From Palsa-739 sp035532535 (GTDB taxonomy: Bacteria > Actinomycetota > Thermoleophilia > Gaiellales > Gaiellaceae), in NCBI GenBank assembly GCA_035532535.1, contig DATKQT010000021.1, positions 1 to 64,000 of the forward strand: DNA of 64,000 bases, read 5' to 3'. Below are positions 32,010-40,156 of this stretch, piece after piece. Made by a program: the position numbers and the translations under genes. The notes beneath the pieces are model-generated. The model did not search any database and had not been told where the DNA came from. It saw nothing but the letters and a program-made list of their open reading frames with translations. How positions within the stretch are numbered: the first letter of the stretch is position 1; every line of letters begins with the position of its first letter.

Positions 32010-34632
32010 GTCGCAAGTATTCACGCTCGCGCGGCGTGTCGAGCCGGACGCGCGCGCGGAACTCCTTGTCGTCAGCGCGCACTGTGACCTCGTCGGCTTC
32101 CGCATCGTCGATGCCGACGATGGAGAACTCCTCGCGGCCGGTGAGGCCGAGCGACTCCCTGTTTTCTCCGTCCATGAACTGCAGCGGGAGGACGCCCATC
32201 ATCAGGAGGTTCGAGCGATGGATGCGTTCGTACGACTCGGCGATCGCGGCCCGCACGCCGAGCAGGTTCGGCCCTTTCGCAGCCCAGTCGCGCGACGAGC
32301 CGGAGCCGTACTCCTTGCCAGCGAGCACGATCGTCGGGACGCCCTCGCTGCGATACCGCATCGCCGCGTCGTAGATCGTCATCTCCTCCCCGTCCGGCAG
32401 GTGCGCGGTCCACGTTCCTTCACTGCCCTCGACGAGCTGATTGCGGAGCCGGACGTTCGCGAACGTCCCGCGCACCATCACCTCGTGGTTGCCGCGCCGT
32501 GAGCCGTACGAGTTGAAGTCGCGCCGCTCGACGCCGTGCTCCGTCAGGTACGCGCCGGCGGGAGAGTCGGGACGGATCGCGCCGGCCGGGGAGATGTGGT
32601 CGGTCGTGACCGAGTCGCCGAGCATGACGAGGCACCGCGCGCCGTGCACGTCCTCGACGGGTGCCGGGCCCGCGGACATCCCGTCGAAATACGGCGGCAG
32701 GCGAACGTAGGTCGACTCGGGGTCCCACTCGTAGAGATCTCCGTCGGGAATCTCGAGCGCCCGCCAGCGATCGTCGCCCGTGTAGACGTCTGCGTACGTG
32801 CGCGTGAACATCTCGCCGTCGACCGAGCCGGCGATGGCTGCGTCGATCTCCGCCCGGCTCGGCCAGAGGTCGCGCAGGTAGACGTCGCCCTCGATCGGCT
32901 CGTTGACGAGATCGATGTCCATGCGGCCGGCAAGGGCGTACGCGACGACGAGCGGTGGGGACGCGAGGTAGTTCGCCTTCACCTCTCCGTGGATCCGCGC
33001 CTCGAAGTTGCGGTTCCCGGACAGCACCGCGCAGACGACGAGGTCGCCCTCGCTCACGGCCGCTGAGATCTCATCCGGCAGCGGGCCCGAGTTGCCGATG
33101 CACGTCGTGCAGCCGTAGCCGACGGTGTTGAAGCCGAGCTCGTCCAGGTACTTGTCGAGGCCGGCGCGCTCGTAGTACTCGGTGACCACCTTCGACCCTG
33201 GGGCGAGCGATGACTTCACCCAGGGCTTGCGCGTCAGCCCGCGCTCGACCGCCTTCTTCGCGAGCAGCCCGGCGGCGAGCATGACGGACGGGTTCGACGT
33301 GTTCGTGCACGACGTGATGGCGGCGATCACGACCGACCCGTGCTCGAGCGCGTAGTCCTCGCCCGCGACCGGCACGCGCTTCTTCTCCAGCGTCGCCGTC
33401 GCCGCCGGGACGCGATCGGTCGCGTCGGCGCCGTCGTAGGTCGGCGGGTCGCTCGCCGGGAACGAGTCCGCCATCTCCTTATCGTACGAGCCGTTCGTGT
33501 AGTCGACGCCGAAGGTGCCGAGCGACTCGATGAAGGCCTCCTTCGCGTTCGCGAGCGGCACGCGGTCCTGCGGCCGCCGCGGGCCTGCGAGCGAGGGCTC
33601 GACATCGTCGAGGTCGAGCTCGACCACCTGCGAATACTCGGGATGCTCGTGCGGCTCGTGCCAGAGCATGTTCTCCTTGCAGTACGCCTCGACGAGCGCG
33701 ACGCGCCATTCCGGGCGCCCGGTGAGGCGCATGTACTCGAGCGTCACGTCGTCGACGGGGAAGAAGCCGCACGTCGCGCCGTACTCCGGGCTCATGTTCC
33801 CGAGCGTTGCGCGGTCGGCGAGCGCGAGTGACGGCACTCCCGGGCCGAAGTACTCGACGAGCTTCCCGACGACGCCGGTGCTGCGCAGCATCTGCGTCAC
33901 GGTCAGGACGAGGTCTGTTGCCGTCGCGCCGTCGCGGAGCGCGCCGTCGAGCTTGAAGCCGACCACCTGGGGGACGAGCATCGACAGCTCCTCGCCGAGC
34001 ATCGCCGCCTCCGCCTCGATTCCGCCGACGCCCCAGCCGAGCACGCCGAGCCCGTTGACCATCGTCGTGTGCGAGTCCGTCCCGACGAGCGTGTCGGGAA
34101 ACGCAACGCCGTCCCGCGTCTCCACGACGCGGGCGAGGTACTCGAGGTTGACCTGATGGCAGATGCCCGTGTTCGGTGGAACGACTTTGAGGGTGTCGAA
34201 TGCCTGCTGGCCCCAGCGCAGGAATGCGTACCGCTCGCGGTTGCGCTCGAACTCGAGCTCGACGTTGCGTCCCATCGCCAACCGGGACGCAAACGCGTCC
34301 ACCTGTACCGAATGGTCGATGACGAGCTCGGCCGGGATGAGCGGATTGATCCTCGCCGGATCGCCCCCCTGCGCGCGCATGGCGTCGCGCATCGCGGCGA
34401 GGTCGACGATCGCAGGAACGCCGGTGAAGTCCTGCAAGAGCACGCGCGCCGGCATGAACGAGATCTCGTGCGCGGGCTCGGCGTCGGCGACCCAGTCGAG
34501 GATCGGCCCGGGATCGCCGCCGGTTCGCAGCACGTTCTCGAGCAGGATCCGGAGGGTGTAGGGAAGGCGGGCGGCGTTCGTGTCGAGGCGGTGGAACTCG
34601 TAGGTGCGGTCGCCGACGCTGAGCGTTGCCAT
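31963..34632 (-). CDS. acnA: Aconitate hydratase A
   Basis: An 889-residue monomeric aconitase of the AcnA/IRP type that isomerises citrate to isocitrate. The [4Fe-4S] ligands are visible in AAITSCTNTSNPSVM and GYGCTTCIGNSGPL. Further family motifs: VGTDSHTTMVNGLGVLGWGVGG near the N-terminal third and KEYGSGSSRDWAAKGPNLLGVRA in the swivelling C-terminal domain. ATG 34632 fits MATLSVGDRTYEFHRLD; TTG 34644 is possible. It heads a set ending in the AhpD-like selenoprotein, which may protect its labile cluster (inference). Confidence 0.97.
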   Translation of the reverse strand: MATLSVGDRTYEFHRLDTNAARLPYTLRILLENVLRTGGDPGPILDWVADAEPAHEISFMPARVLLQDFTGVPAIVDLAAMRDAMRAQGGDPARINPLIPAELVIDHSVQVDAFASRLAMGRNVELEFERNRERYAFLRWGQQAFDTLKVVPPNTGICHQVNLEYLARVVETRDGVAFPDTLVGTDSHTTMVNGLGVLGWGVGGIEAEAAMLGEELSMLVPQVVGFKLDGALRDGATATDLVLTVTQMLRSTGVVGKLVEYFGPGVPSLALADRATLGNMSPEYGATCGFFPVDDVTLEYMRLTGRPEWRVALVEAYCKENMLWHEPHEHPEYSQVVELDLDDVEPSLAGPRRPQDRVPLANAKEAFIESLGTFGVDYTNGSYDKEMADSFPASDPPTYDGADATDRVPAATATLEKKRVPVAGEDYALEHGSVVIAAITSCTNTSNPSVMLAAGLLAKKAVERGLTRKPWVKSSLAPGSKVVTEYYERAGLDKYLDELGFNTVGYGCTTCIGNSGPLPDEISAAVSEGDLVVCAVLSGNRNFEARIHGEVKANYLASPPLVVAYALAGRMDIDLVNEPIEGDVYLRDLWPSRAEIDAAIAGSVDGEMFTRTYADVYTGDDRWRALEIPDGDLYEWDPESTYVRLPPYFDGMSAGPAPVEDVHGARCLVMLGDSVTTDHISPAGAIRPDSPAGAYLTEHGVERRDFNSYGSRRGNHEVMVRGTFANVRLRNQLVEGSEGTWTAHLPDGEEMTIYDAAMRYRSEGVPTIVLAGKEYGSGSSRDWAAKGPNLLGVRAAIAESYERIHRSNLLMMGVLPLQFMDGENRESLGLTGREEFSIVGIDDAEADEVTVRADDKEFRARVRLDTPREREYLRHGGILQFVLRRLLAG

Positions 34633-34647
34633 ACCCCGATTCAAGCA

Positions 34648-34677
34648 GAGGGCGGCCGCCGACCGGCGGCCGCCCTC
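34648..34677. terminator. 13-bp perfect hairpin between collagen-like gene and acnA
   Basis: GAGGGCGGCCGCC and GGCGGCCGCCCTC around a 4-nt loop, starting about 10 nt after the collagen-like gene's stop on the minus strand. There is no U-tract. It fills most of the 54-bp gap before acnA and so could also shape the acnA leader. Confidence 0.6.
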
Positions 34678-34686
34678 CGGATGGGT

Positions 34687-35265
34687 CTAGCCGAAGACCG
34701 CCACGTAGAACGAATGGTCGGTCAGCGCCGTGTTGGCGCCGTTGTAGGTCTGGACGACGACGTGGCTCGTGTCGTTGCCGGTCGCGCACGTCTGGCCGGT
34801 GGAGGTCCCGCCGCACGGCCCGGCGACGACGTCGCCGCGAGGGCCGCCGTCATTCGCGACGCCGGGGCTCGCCAGGATGAGCTTCGAGTCCACCGCGCCC
34901 CCGAAGTCGACGATGTACGTGCCGGTCGTGTGCGTCGTGATCGAGATCCCGCCCGACTGCGCGGCGATCGACCCGTTCGGGTTGACGAGCACCCACTTGG
35001 AGCCCGCGGCCGAGCCTGCGGGGCCTGCAGGACCGGCGGGACCTGCGGGGCCGGCTGCACCGGCCGGCCCGGCGGGGCCGCGCGGAATCTGTCCTTGCTT
35101 GAAGTCGAGCGCCAGGAGGGAGTGGGCCTTTACCTGCCGCGCCGTGATGCTGTGCGGCGGGATGACGGTCGTCGCGGCGTAACCGACGCCGCCGAGGGCG
35201 AGGAACAGTGCGGCCGCAGCGAGCACCGTCCCGGGCCTGATTCGGACGTTCCGTAGATGTCTCAT
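34687..35265 (-). CDS. Secreted collagen-repeat protein
   Basis: A 192-residue exported protein: N-terminal hydrophobic leader (VLAAAALFLALGGVGYAATTV), a short conserved linker (SITARQVKAHSLLALDFKQGQI), about ten G-P-A type collagen triplets (residues 72-102, with GAA and GSA variants), then a C-terminal beta-rich domain with two cysteines (GPCGGTSTGQTC). The leader plus linker arrangement recurs in many Thermoleophilia surface proteins. It would trimerise through the collagen stretch and sit at the cell surface. Start ATG 35265. Confidence 0.75.
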   Translation of the reverse strand: MRHLRNVRIRPGTVLAAAALFLALGGVGYAATTVIPPHSITARQVKAHSLLALDFKQGQIPRGPAGPAGAAGPAGPAGPAGPAGSAAGSKWVLVNPNGSIAAQSGGISITTHTTGTYIVDFGGAVDSKLILASPGVANDGGPRGDVVAGPCGGTSTGQTCATGNDTSHVVVQTYNGANTALTDHSFYVAVFG

Positions 35266-35315
35266 GGACGACCCGTACCCGACGATCGGCCTTCCGAAAA
35301 CGGCCCAGGACCGCG

Positions 35316-35321
35316 TACCCT
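35316..35321 (+). promoter_or_regulatory. Leaderless -10 box before the secreted hypothetical gene
   Basis: TACCCT followed by 6 nt (GTAGGC) and ATG 35328. No SD present. Confidence 0.4.
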
Positions 35322-35327
35322 GTAGGC

Positions 35328-35945
35328 ATGCCGGTCGTCGTGCTCGCACTCGCCGCCGCCGCCCTCGCCTCGCAGCCGAATCCGGCCAAGCTCATCCTCA
35401 AGCCGAGTGCGGTCGGTCCCGGCTACCAGATAGCGCTCGGTCCGGGTGGACTCGGGGCGAAAGAGCGCACGCTCGACCTCTGCGGCACGACGAACTATCC
35501 GAGCGAAGCACTGCGCACCGCGCGGATCCAGGTCGACTACGGGAAGCCGCACGGGACGCTCGCGCTCTCCAACGAGGTGGTCGTCTACAAGGACTCCGGC
35601 GCCGCGCAGGCGATGCGCGAGGTCGCGCAACATGCGAAGACTTGCCCCGCCAAGCCGATTGCGTTCGAGGGCCAGCCGCCGCTCCGCTACAAGATCACAC
35701 AGATCATCGATTCGAGCCTGCTCAGTGGGTCCCTCGCCTTCCGGATAGACGTGTCCGGAAAGGTCAACGGGAAGCCGGTCCACGTCATTCGCTTCGCCAT
35801 CTACCAGCGGGCCGGCAACGTCCTTTCAGGCGTCTACAGCTACGCGGTGAGCACGGTCTCGATTGCAACGCAGCAGCGGTTCGCGCTCCACGCCGCGGAG
35901 GCGAGCGCGAAGGTGCTGCGCCCGTCGAGCGGCCTTCCCGCTTAA
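35328..35945 (+). CDS. Secreted hypothetical protein
   Basis: A 205-residue protein with a short signal-like N terminus (VVVLALAAAALA), two cysteines (DLCGTTNYP, AKTCPAKP) likely to pair, and a beta-rich body. LDLCGTTNYPSEALRTARIQVDY and SGAAQAMREVAQHAKTCP resemble PknH-like sensor/extracellular domain patterns of actinobacteria, but I cannot assign it. Divergent from the collagen-like gene; 56 bp upstream of htrA-like gene on the same strand. Confidence 0.65.
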   Translation: MPVVVLALAAAALASQPNPAKLILKPSAVGPGYQIALGPGGLGAKERTLDLCGTTNYPSEALRTARIQVDYGKPHGTLALSNEVVVYKDSGAAQAMREVAQHAKTCPAKPIAFEGQPPLRYKITQIIDSSLLSGSLAFRIDVSGKVNGKPVHVIRFAIYQRAGNVLSGVYSYAVSTVSIATQQRFALHAAEASAKVLRPSSGLPA

Positions 35946-35989
35946 CGCAGCCTTAACGCCCCACAACCGGCACGCAACGCGCGCCTTGG

Positions 35990-35995
35990 TAGACA
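35990..35995 (+). promoter_or_regulatory. Leaderless -10-like box before the HtrA gene
   Basis: TAGACA, then 6 nt (GGGTGC) and GTG 36002. The two TTAACGC repeats at 35942 and 35952 lie just upstream and may be part of the promoter. Confidence 0.3.
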
Positions 35996-36001
35996 GGGTG
36001 C

Positions 36002-37216
36002 GTGCGGAATCGCGTGCGCACGCTCGGGATGCTGGCCGCGGCAGGCGCCGTCGGAGCTGCCGTCACGCTCGGCGCTGCGGCCGCCTCGGGAGCGCTCGGC
36101 CACTCGACGACGACCGTCCGCGAAATAGCCGCGCCGGCGGTCGCATCCGAGCCGGAGGCCGCCTCGTTCGCGCACACGACGTCGCCGCTGACGATCCACG
36201 ACATCTACGTTCGCGACGCGCCGGGCGTCGTGCAGGTAACGGCGACGAGCCGCGTCACCACGCAGCCGAATCCATTCCTCGATCCATTCGGATTCGGTGG
36301 CGCGACGACGCAGACGGAACAGGCACTCGGTTCCGGCTTCGTCCTCGACAAGGCCGGTCACATCGTCACCAACTACCACGTCGTGCAGGGAGCGAGCCGC
36401 GTCGAGGTGAGCTTCTCCAACCAGGAGCGGCTGCCTGCGCGCGTCATCGGCCGTGACCCCTCTACCGATCTGGCCGTCTTGCAGGTGCACATGAGCTCGC
36501 GCGCGCTGACGCCGCTGGCACTCGGCGACTCCGACCTCGTCCGTGTAGGCGACTCCGTGGTCGCCATCGGCAATCCGCTCGGTGAGGACCGGTCGATCAC
36601 ATCGGGCATCGTCAGCGCGCTCGAGCGGCGCATCTACGCGCCGAACGGAGCTCCGATCGACCACGCCATCCAGACCGACGCCGCGCTCAATCACGGCAAC
36701 TCCGGCGGGCCGCTCCTGGACGCGAACGGCCACGTGATCGGCGTCACCTCGCAGATCCAGACCTCCGCTTCGAGCGACGGCAACATCGGTATCGGCTTCG
36801 CCATCCCCGTGAATACCGTCCAGTCCGTCGTGGCGCAGCTGATCGCAAGCGGCCACGTCGTGCATCCGTTCGTCGGTGTGCAGGCGCGGGCGATCACGCC
36901 GGCGATCGCGAAGCTCTTCCGCCTGCCGGTCAGCCACGGGCTGCTCGTCAGCAGCGTGTGCAGGGACACCGGCGCGTCGAAAGCCGGCCTGCACGGCGCG
37001 ACGCAGCAGGTGACCGTCGCCGGTGACACGTGGCCTTTGGGCGGCGACATCATCGTCAAGGCCGACGGCTCCGCCGTCGGATCCGTCGACATGCTGCGGC
37101 AGATCGTCTCGCAGAAGAAGCCCGGCGAGTCGGTGCAGCTCGAGGTCCTCCGCGGCGACAAGCACATGACCTTGAACGTGAAGCTCGGGCGGCAGCCGCT
37201 CACCCCGCGATGCTGA
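36002..37216 (+). CDS. HtrA/DegP-like membrane-anchored serine protease
   Basis: A 404-residue envelope quality-control protease: an N-terminal signal or anchor (LGMLAAAGAVGAAVTLGAAAASG, about 8-30), a trypsin-like domain with H126 (TNYHVV), D156 (STDLAVL) and S234 (HGNSGGPL), and one C-terminal PDZ domain (FVGVQARAITPAIAKLFRLPVSHGLLV to VQLEVLRGDKHMTLNVKL). GSGFVLDKAGHIVTN and IGFAIPVNTV are standard. GTG start. A strong hairpin follows the gene. Confidence 0.93.
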   Translation: MRNRVRTLGMLAAAGAVGAAVTLGAAAASGALGHSTTTVREIAAPAVASEPEAASFAHTTSPLTIHDIYVRDAPGVVQVTATSRVTTQPNPFLDPFGFGGATTQTEQALGSGFVLDKAGHIVTNYHVVQGASRVEVSFSNQERLPARVIGRDPSTDLAVLQVHMSSRALTPLALGDSDLVRVGDSVVAIGNPLGEDRSITSGIVSALERRIYAPNGAPIDHAIQTDAALNHGNSGGPLLDANGHVIGVTSQIQTSASSDGNIGIGFAIPVNTVQSVVAQLIASGHVVHPFVGVQARAITPAIAKLFRLPVSHGLLVSSVCRDTGASKAGLHGATQQVTVAGDTWPLGGDIIVKADGSAVGSVDMLRQIVSQKKPGESVQLEVLRGDKHMTLNVKLGRQPLTPRC

Positions 37217-37299
37217 CCGCCCTTCAGTCCGGCCCCGCACCCCTGGGGGCCGGCTCCCGCAACGGTCGCAGGCCAGCGCGACCGACGGGAGCATGAGAC

Positions 37300-37329
37300 G
37301 GGGGCCCCGACCGCCTGCCCGGGGCCCCC
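37300..37329. terminator. GC-only hairpin after htrA-like gene
   Basis: GGGGGCCCC (37300-37308) pairs perfectly with GGGGCCCCC (37321-37329) over a 12-nt loop, about 85 nt after the htrA stop and 25 nt before the next promoter. No U-tract follows. Confidence 0.55.
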
Positions 37330-37353
37330 GACTCAACCTCACAAACCGGCGCT

Positions 37354-37359
37354 ACCCTT
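37354..37359 (+). promoter_or_regulatory. Leaderless -10 box
   Basis: TACCCT (37353/37354 region), then 8 nt and GTG 37367. The in-frame ATG 37382 has GGAGG only 2 nt upstream, too close for a normal SD, which supports the GTG start. Confidence 0.4.
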
Positions 37360-37366
37360 CTTCGCC

Positions 37367-37729
37367 GTGGAGCGGGAGGAGATGCGGCACGGCCGCATTC
37401 ACATTGCGGACGAGATCGAACCGCTTCAGGACGAGGAGCTCTGGAACGGCGAGGAGGACGGCGACCATGCGGGGTGGTACTGCGTGCGCACGAATCCGTT
37501 CCCGTGTCCTGCGCCCGGTTGCTCGTACGTCGCAGAGTTCATGACCGCCGCGCACCTCGTGCTCGTCTGGCAGGAGCGCGACGATCCGAATCTGCTGCGC
37601 CACGCGGGCCGCGCCAAGGAAGTCGGGCGCAACCCGCGCGTCGTCACCTACGAGTCGACGTTTGGACCGAGCGCCTCGTACTACGCGTGGGAAGCAGCAG
37701 GTCGCCCGGTGCACGGCATCCGCAAGTAG
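37367..37729 (+). CDS. Hypothetical protein with Cys/His motif
   Basis: A 120-residue acidic soluble protein. The central segment CVRTNPFPCPAPGCSYVAEFMTAAH contains C-x7-C-x4-C and a histidine 11 residues on, resembling a single C2H2-type zinc site; the conserved C-terminal part (RVVTYESTFGPSASYYAWEAAGRP) is unassigned. It may be a small metal-binding or nucleic-acid-binding protein. Six bp upstream of the ligase gene and probably co-transcribed with it. Confidence 0.65.
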   Translation: MEREEMRHGRIHIADEIEPLQDEELWNGEEDGDHAGWYCVRTNPFPCPAPGCSYVAEFMTAAHLVLVWQERDDPNLLRHAGRAKEVGRNPRVVTYESTFGPSASYYAWEAAGRPVHGIRK

Positions 37730-37735
37730 CCGCGC

Positions 37736-38776
37736 ATGATCGAATCGCACTTCGGCGAGTCGGCGCCGCAGAGCGTCGGCATCGAGGAGGAGCTCATGAT
37801 CCTCGACGCCGAGACGCTTCTCCCCACCGCCGCTGTGGACGTGCTCGTCCGCGAATCGTGTGATCTCGGCCTGCCGGGCCGCCTGAAGACAGAGCTGCAC
37901 GCATCGGTGGTCGAGCTCAACACCGGTGTCTGTCCGGACGTGGCGACCGCGGTCGAGAGCCTGCGTGCGCTGCGCGCCGCGGCGACGCGGATCGCCGCCG
38001 CGAACGGGCTTGCCATCGCAGGCGCCGGTGCCCATCCGACGGCGACGTACGACTCGCTGCCGGTCGTCCAGGAGGAGCGCTACCTCGCGATGATGCGCGA
38101 CGTCGGTTACGCCGCGCGACGCCAGGGCGTGAACGGCTTGCACGTGCACGTCGGCATCGAGAGCGCGGACGGATGCCACGAGCGCCTCGAGGCCGTGCTG
38201 CCGTGGCTGCCCGTCGTGCTCGCCCTCTCGGTCAACTCGCCGTTCGCGGAAGGCATCGACACGGGCATGCTCTCGAACCGGGCTTCCGTGCTCGCCGAGC
38301 TTCCACGCTCCGGAGCTCCACCGGCGTTCGGATCGTACGTCGCGTGGGAGGCTTGGGTGGAGCGCCTCATCCGGCTTGGCGTCTTCTCCGAGTACACGCA
38401 GATCTGGTGGGACATTCGTCCGCATCCGCGTTTCGGGACGCTCGAGATCCGTATCGCCGACCAGCCGACCGCGCTCGACCGGACGGCGCTCCTCGCGCAG
38501 CTCATGGTCGCGCTCGTCGCGCGCGCGCCCGGCCGCGGTGCGGGCGCCGCGGACCGCGGCGACTATCTGCAGAACCGATGGGCGGCGGCGCGGCTCGGGC
38601 TCGAGGCCGAGCTCATCCATCCGGACGGCGACCGCCTCGTTTCCGCCCGGTCGTTGGCCCTGGAGCTGCTCGGCGGCGAGCCACCCGAGCCGGAGGCGCT
38701 GCGTCAGCTCGAGATCGCCGCTGCGGCACGGATCGAGTCGGTCGCCGCGGACCTCGTAGGCCGGTCGATAGGCTGA
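37736..38776 (+). CDS. Glutamate-cysteine ligase-like carboxylate-amine ligase (YbdK/GCS2 family)
   Basis: A 346-residue GCS2-family ligase. SVGIEEELMILDAETLLP is the family N terminus with the metal/ATP-binding glutamates; GVNGLHVHVGIESAD, LLALSVNSPF-like ALSVNSPFAEG and WWDIRPHPRFGTLEIRIADQPT are further signatures. The family joins glutamate to cysteine (first step of glutathione, or EgtA in ergothioneine synthesis) with ATP. Next to a copper-type HMA protein and the SigR/RsrA pair it suggests a thiol-redox group. Confidence 0.85.
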   Translation: MIESHFGESAPQSVGIEEELMILDAETLLPTAAVDVLVRESCDLGLPGRLKTELHASVVELNTGVCPDVATAVESLRALRAAATRIAAANGLAIAGAGAHPTATYDSLPVVQEERYLAMMRDVGYAARRQGVNGLHVHVGIESADGCHERLEAVLPWLPVVLALSVNSPFAEGIDTGMLSNRASVLAELPRSGAPPAFGSYVAWEAWVERLIRLGVFSEYTQIWWDIRPHPRFGTLEIRIADQPTALDRTALLAQLMVALVARAPGRGAGAADRGDYLQNRWAAARLGLEAELIHPDGDRLVSARSLALELLGGEPPEPEALRQLEIAAAARIESVAADLVGRSIG

Positions 38777-38780
38777 TCGC

Positions 38781-39008
38781 ATGGCGACGCAGACCGAGAC
38801 ACTCCAGGTGACGGGCATCCGCTGCGAGCGCTGCGTCGCGCGCCTCGCTGCCGCACTCACCGGACACACCGGGCTCGAGGCGGCGAACGCGAATCTCATG
38901 GGCCAGGTCACACTCTCGTGGGACGACGAACAGACGAGCCGCGAGGATCTCCTCTCGGCGCTCGGCAAGGCCGGTTTCCGGGAATCGGCCGCCGCCGCCG
39001 CTCGTTAG
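38781..39008 (+). CDS. Heavy-metal-associated (HMA) domain protein
   Basis: A 75-residue single HMA domain: VTGIRCERCVARLAAAL holds the metal-binding C15-x2-C18, in a beta-alpha-beta-beta-alpha-beta pattern ending in LLSALGKAGF. It resembles a copper chaperone (CopZ-like), though no P-type ATPase is nearby. TAGGCT lies 6 nt before the ATG (leaderless). The -35 element of the sigma factor promoter lies inside its last codons. Confidence 0.8.
   Translation: MATQTETLQVTGIRCERCVARLAAALTGHTGLEAANANLMGQVTLSWDDEQTSREDLLSALGKAGFRESAAAAAR
38981..39006 (+). promoter_or_regulatory. SigR-type promoter (GGAAT-N18-GTT) for the sigma factor gene
   Basis: GGAAT at 38981-38985, exactly 18 nt, GTT at 39004-39006. 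This is the consensus of Streptomyces SigR promoters, and SigR transcribes its own gene. Transcription would begin at about 39012-39016. A second box, TAGGGT (39027-39032), lies 7 nt before ATG 39040. Confidence 0.5.
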
Positions 39009-39039
39009 CCACTGCATGAGCACTGGTAGGGTGGCCGCG

Positions 39040-39624
39040 ATGGCTGAGGCACCTCCCGACGCGACGCGGCTCGCCGCGGAGGCGCGTGACCGGGTCCGTT
39101 TCGAAGAAGAAGCGCTCGCGCTCTCGGATCAGGTGTACCGCGTTGCGCGGCACCTCGCAGGATCGCGTGAGGAGGCGGACGATCTCGTTCAGGAGACGTA
39201 CGCGCGCGCGTTCCGGAGCTGGCGTTCGTACCAGTCCGGCACGAACTTGCGCGCGTGGCTGCTGCGCATCCTCACGAACTTGAACATCGATCGGGGCCGC
39301 CGCGCGCAGCGCACGCCTCCGACGCAGGGCCTCGAGGCGAACGACTACTACCTCTACGACCGGCTCACCGAGTCCGACGGCGGGCCGAGCGACGAAGAGC
39401 GCGTGGTCGAAAGGCTATCGCAAGACGACATCGTCGAAGCGCTCGCGTCGGTACCCCACGACTTCCGCGACGTGATCGTGCTGGTCGACATCGGCGACTT
39501 CAGCTACCAGGACGCGGCGCAGATCCTCGACATCCCGATCGGGACCGTGATGTCGCGGCTGCACCGAGGACGCCGCATCCTGAAGCGCGAGCTGGCCGAA
39601 TATGTGCAGGAGGAGGGTTCATGA
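39040..39624 (+). CDS. ECF sigma factor, SigR/SigH type
   Basis: A 194-residue group 4 sigma factor. Region 2 (LSDQVYRVARHLAGSREEADDLVQETYARAFRSWRSYQSGTNLRAWLLRILTNLNID) and region 4 (VPHDFRDVIVLVDIGDFSYQDAAQILDIPIGTVMSRLHRGRRIL) match actinobacterial SigR/SigH, which respond to disulfide stress. ATG 39040 chosen because of the upstream TAGGGT box; ATG 39016 in the same frame is possible. The following anti-sigma gene overlaps it (ATGA) after an SD CAGGAGGAGG. Confidence 0.9.
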   Translation: MAEAPPDATRLAAEARDRVRFEEEALALSDQVYRVARHLAGSREEADDLVQETYARAFRSWRSYQSGTNLRAWLLRILTNLNIDRGRRAQRTPPTQGLEANDYYLYDRLTESDGGPSDEERVVERLSQDDIVEALASVPHDFRDVIVLVDIGDFSYQDAAQILDIPIGTVMSRLHRGRRILKRELAEYVQEEGS

Positions 39625-39863
39625 TGGGCCACAACGACGACCCGTGTGCGCACTGCGAAGAGATGATGCAGCCGTACCTCGATCACACCCTCAGTGACGA
39701 GGAGATGCACGAGGCGGAGCATCACCTCGACGAGTGCGAGTGGTGTCGCAAGCGCTATCGCTTCGAGCAGAGCCTCCGCGTCTACGTGCGCACGGCCGTG
39801 ACCGAGCCGATGCCGGCGGAGCTCAAGCAGAAGCTCGCAGCGCTCCGCATTCCGCTGAATTAG
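39621..39863 (+). CDS. Zinc-containing redox anti-sigma factor (RsrA-like)
   Basis: An 80-residue ZAS protein. Zinc/redox residues: C9 and C12 (PCAHC), H35-x3-C39-x2-C42 (HLDECEWC). On oxidation such proteins form a disulfide, lose zinc and release the sigma factor. Shorter than Streptomyces RsrA (105 residues), with a truncated C terminus. Translationally coupled to the sigma gene. Its TAG overlaps the stop of the convergent gene (TTAG, 39860-39863). Confidence 0.9.
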   Translation: MMGHNDDPCAHCEEMMQPYLDHTLSDEEMHEAEHHLDECEWCRKRYRFEQSLRVYVRTAVTEPMPAELKQKLAALRIPLN

Positions 39864-40156
39864 TTCACGATCTGCTTCGCGTTTCGCGGCTGCGGCCTTT
39901 CTCCGCGCGCGAGTTGTCCTTCGACGGAGGCGAGCACCTGTCCGCGCCGGTCCGGCGTGGTCGACCAGCGGTGCGTGATCGGGTACGGCGCCCAGCTCGA
40001 GGCCTCGATCATCCAGTCGCCCGAGCGCCGGGCGAACAGCCGCCGGATCCAGCGGAGTCTGCCCGGCGCCGACGGGGCGCGGTTCCGGTACGCGTAGATC
40101 TCCCACTTGCGCCCGTCCGGGCTCGTGGTTCGCGCTTTCGGCCTAAAGCTGCTCAT
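39860..40156 (-). CDS. Conserved hypothetical protein
   Basis: A 98-residue basic protein (GRKWEIYAYRNRAP, GDWMIEASSWAPYPITHRWSTTPDRRGQVLASVEGQLARGERPQPRNA). The repeated Trp/Tyr and the pattern W-x-I-E-A...GQVLAxVEGxLARGE look conserved in actinobacterial small proteins, but no function is known to me. It overlaps the end of the MocA-like gene by 14 bp and is probably its operon partner. Confidence 0.65.
   Translation of the reverse strand: MSSFRPKARTTSPDGRKWEIYAYRNRAPSAPGRLRWIRRLFARRSGDWMIEASSWAPYPITHRWSTTPDRRGQVLASVEGQLARGERPQPRNAKQIVN

Noticed and set aside
34648..34677. Intrinsic (Rho-independent) terminators in the strict sense
   Set aside because: None of the strong stems at 34648, 37300, 49788 or 57905 is followed by a U-tract, so they are listed as hairpins with moderate confidence only.
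35072..35200. GC-rich triplet repeat as a microsatellite
   Set aside because: The repeat is explained by collagen Gly-Pro-Ala codons in frame in the minus-strand gene.
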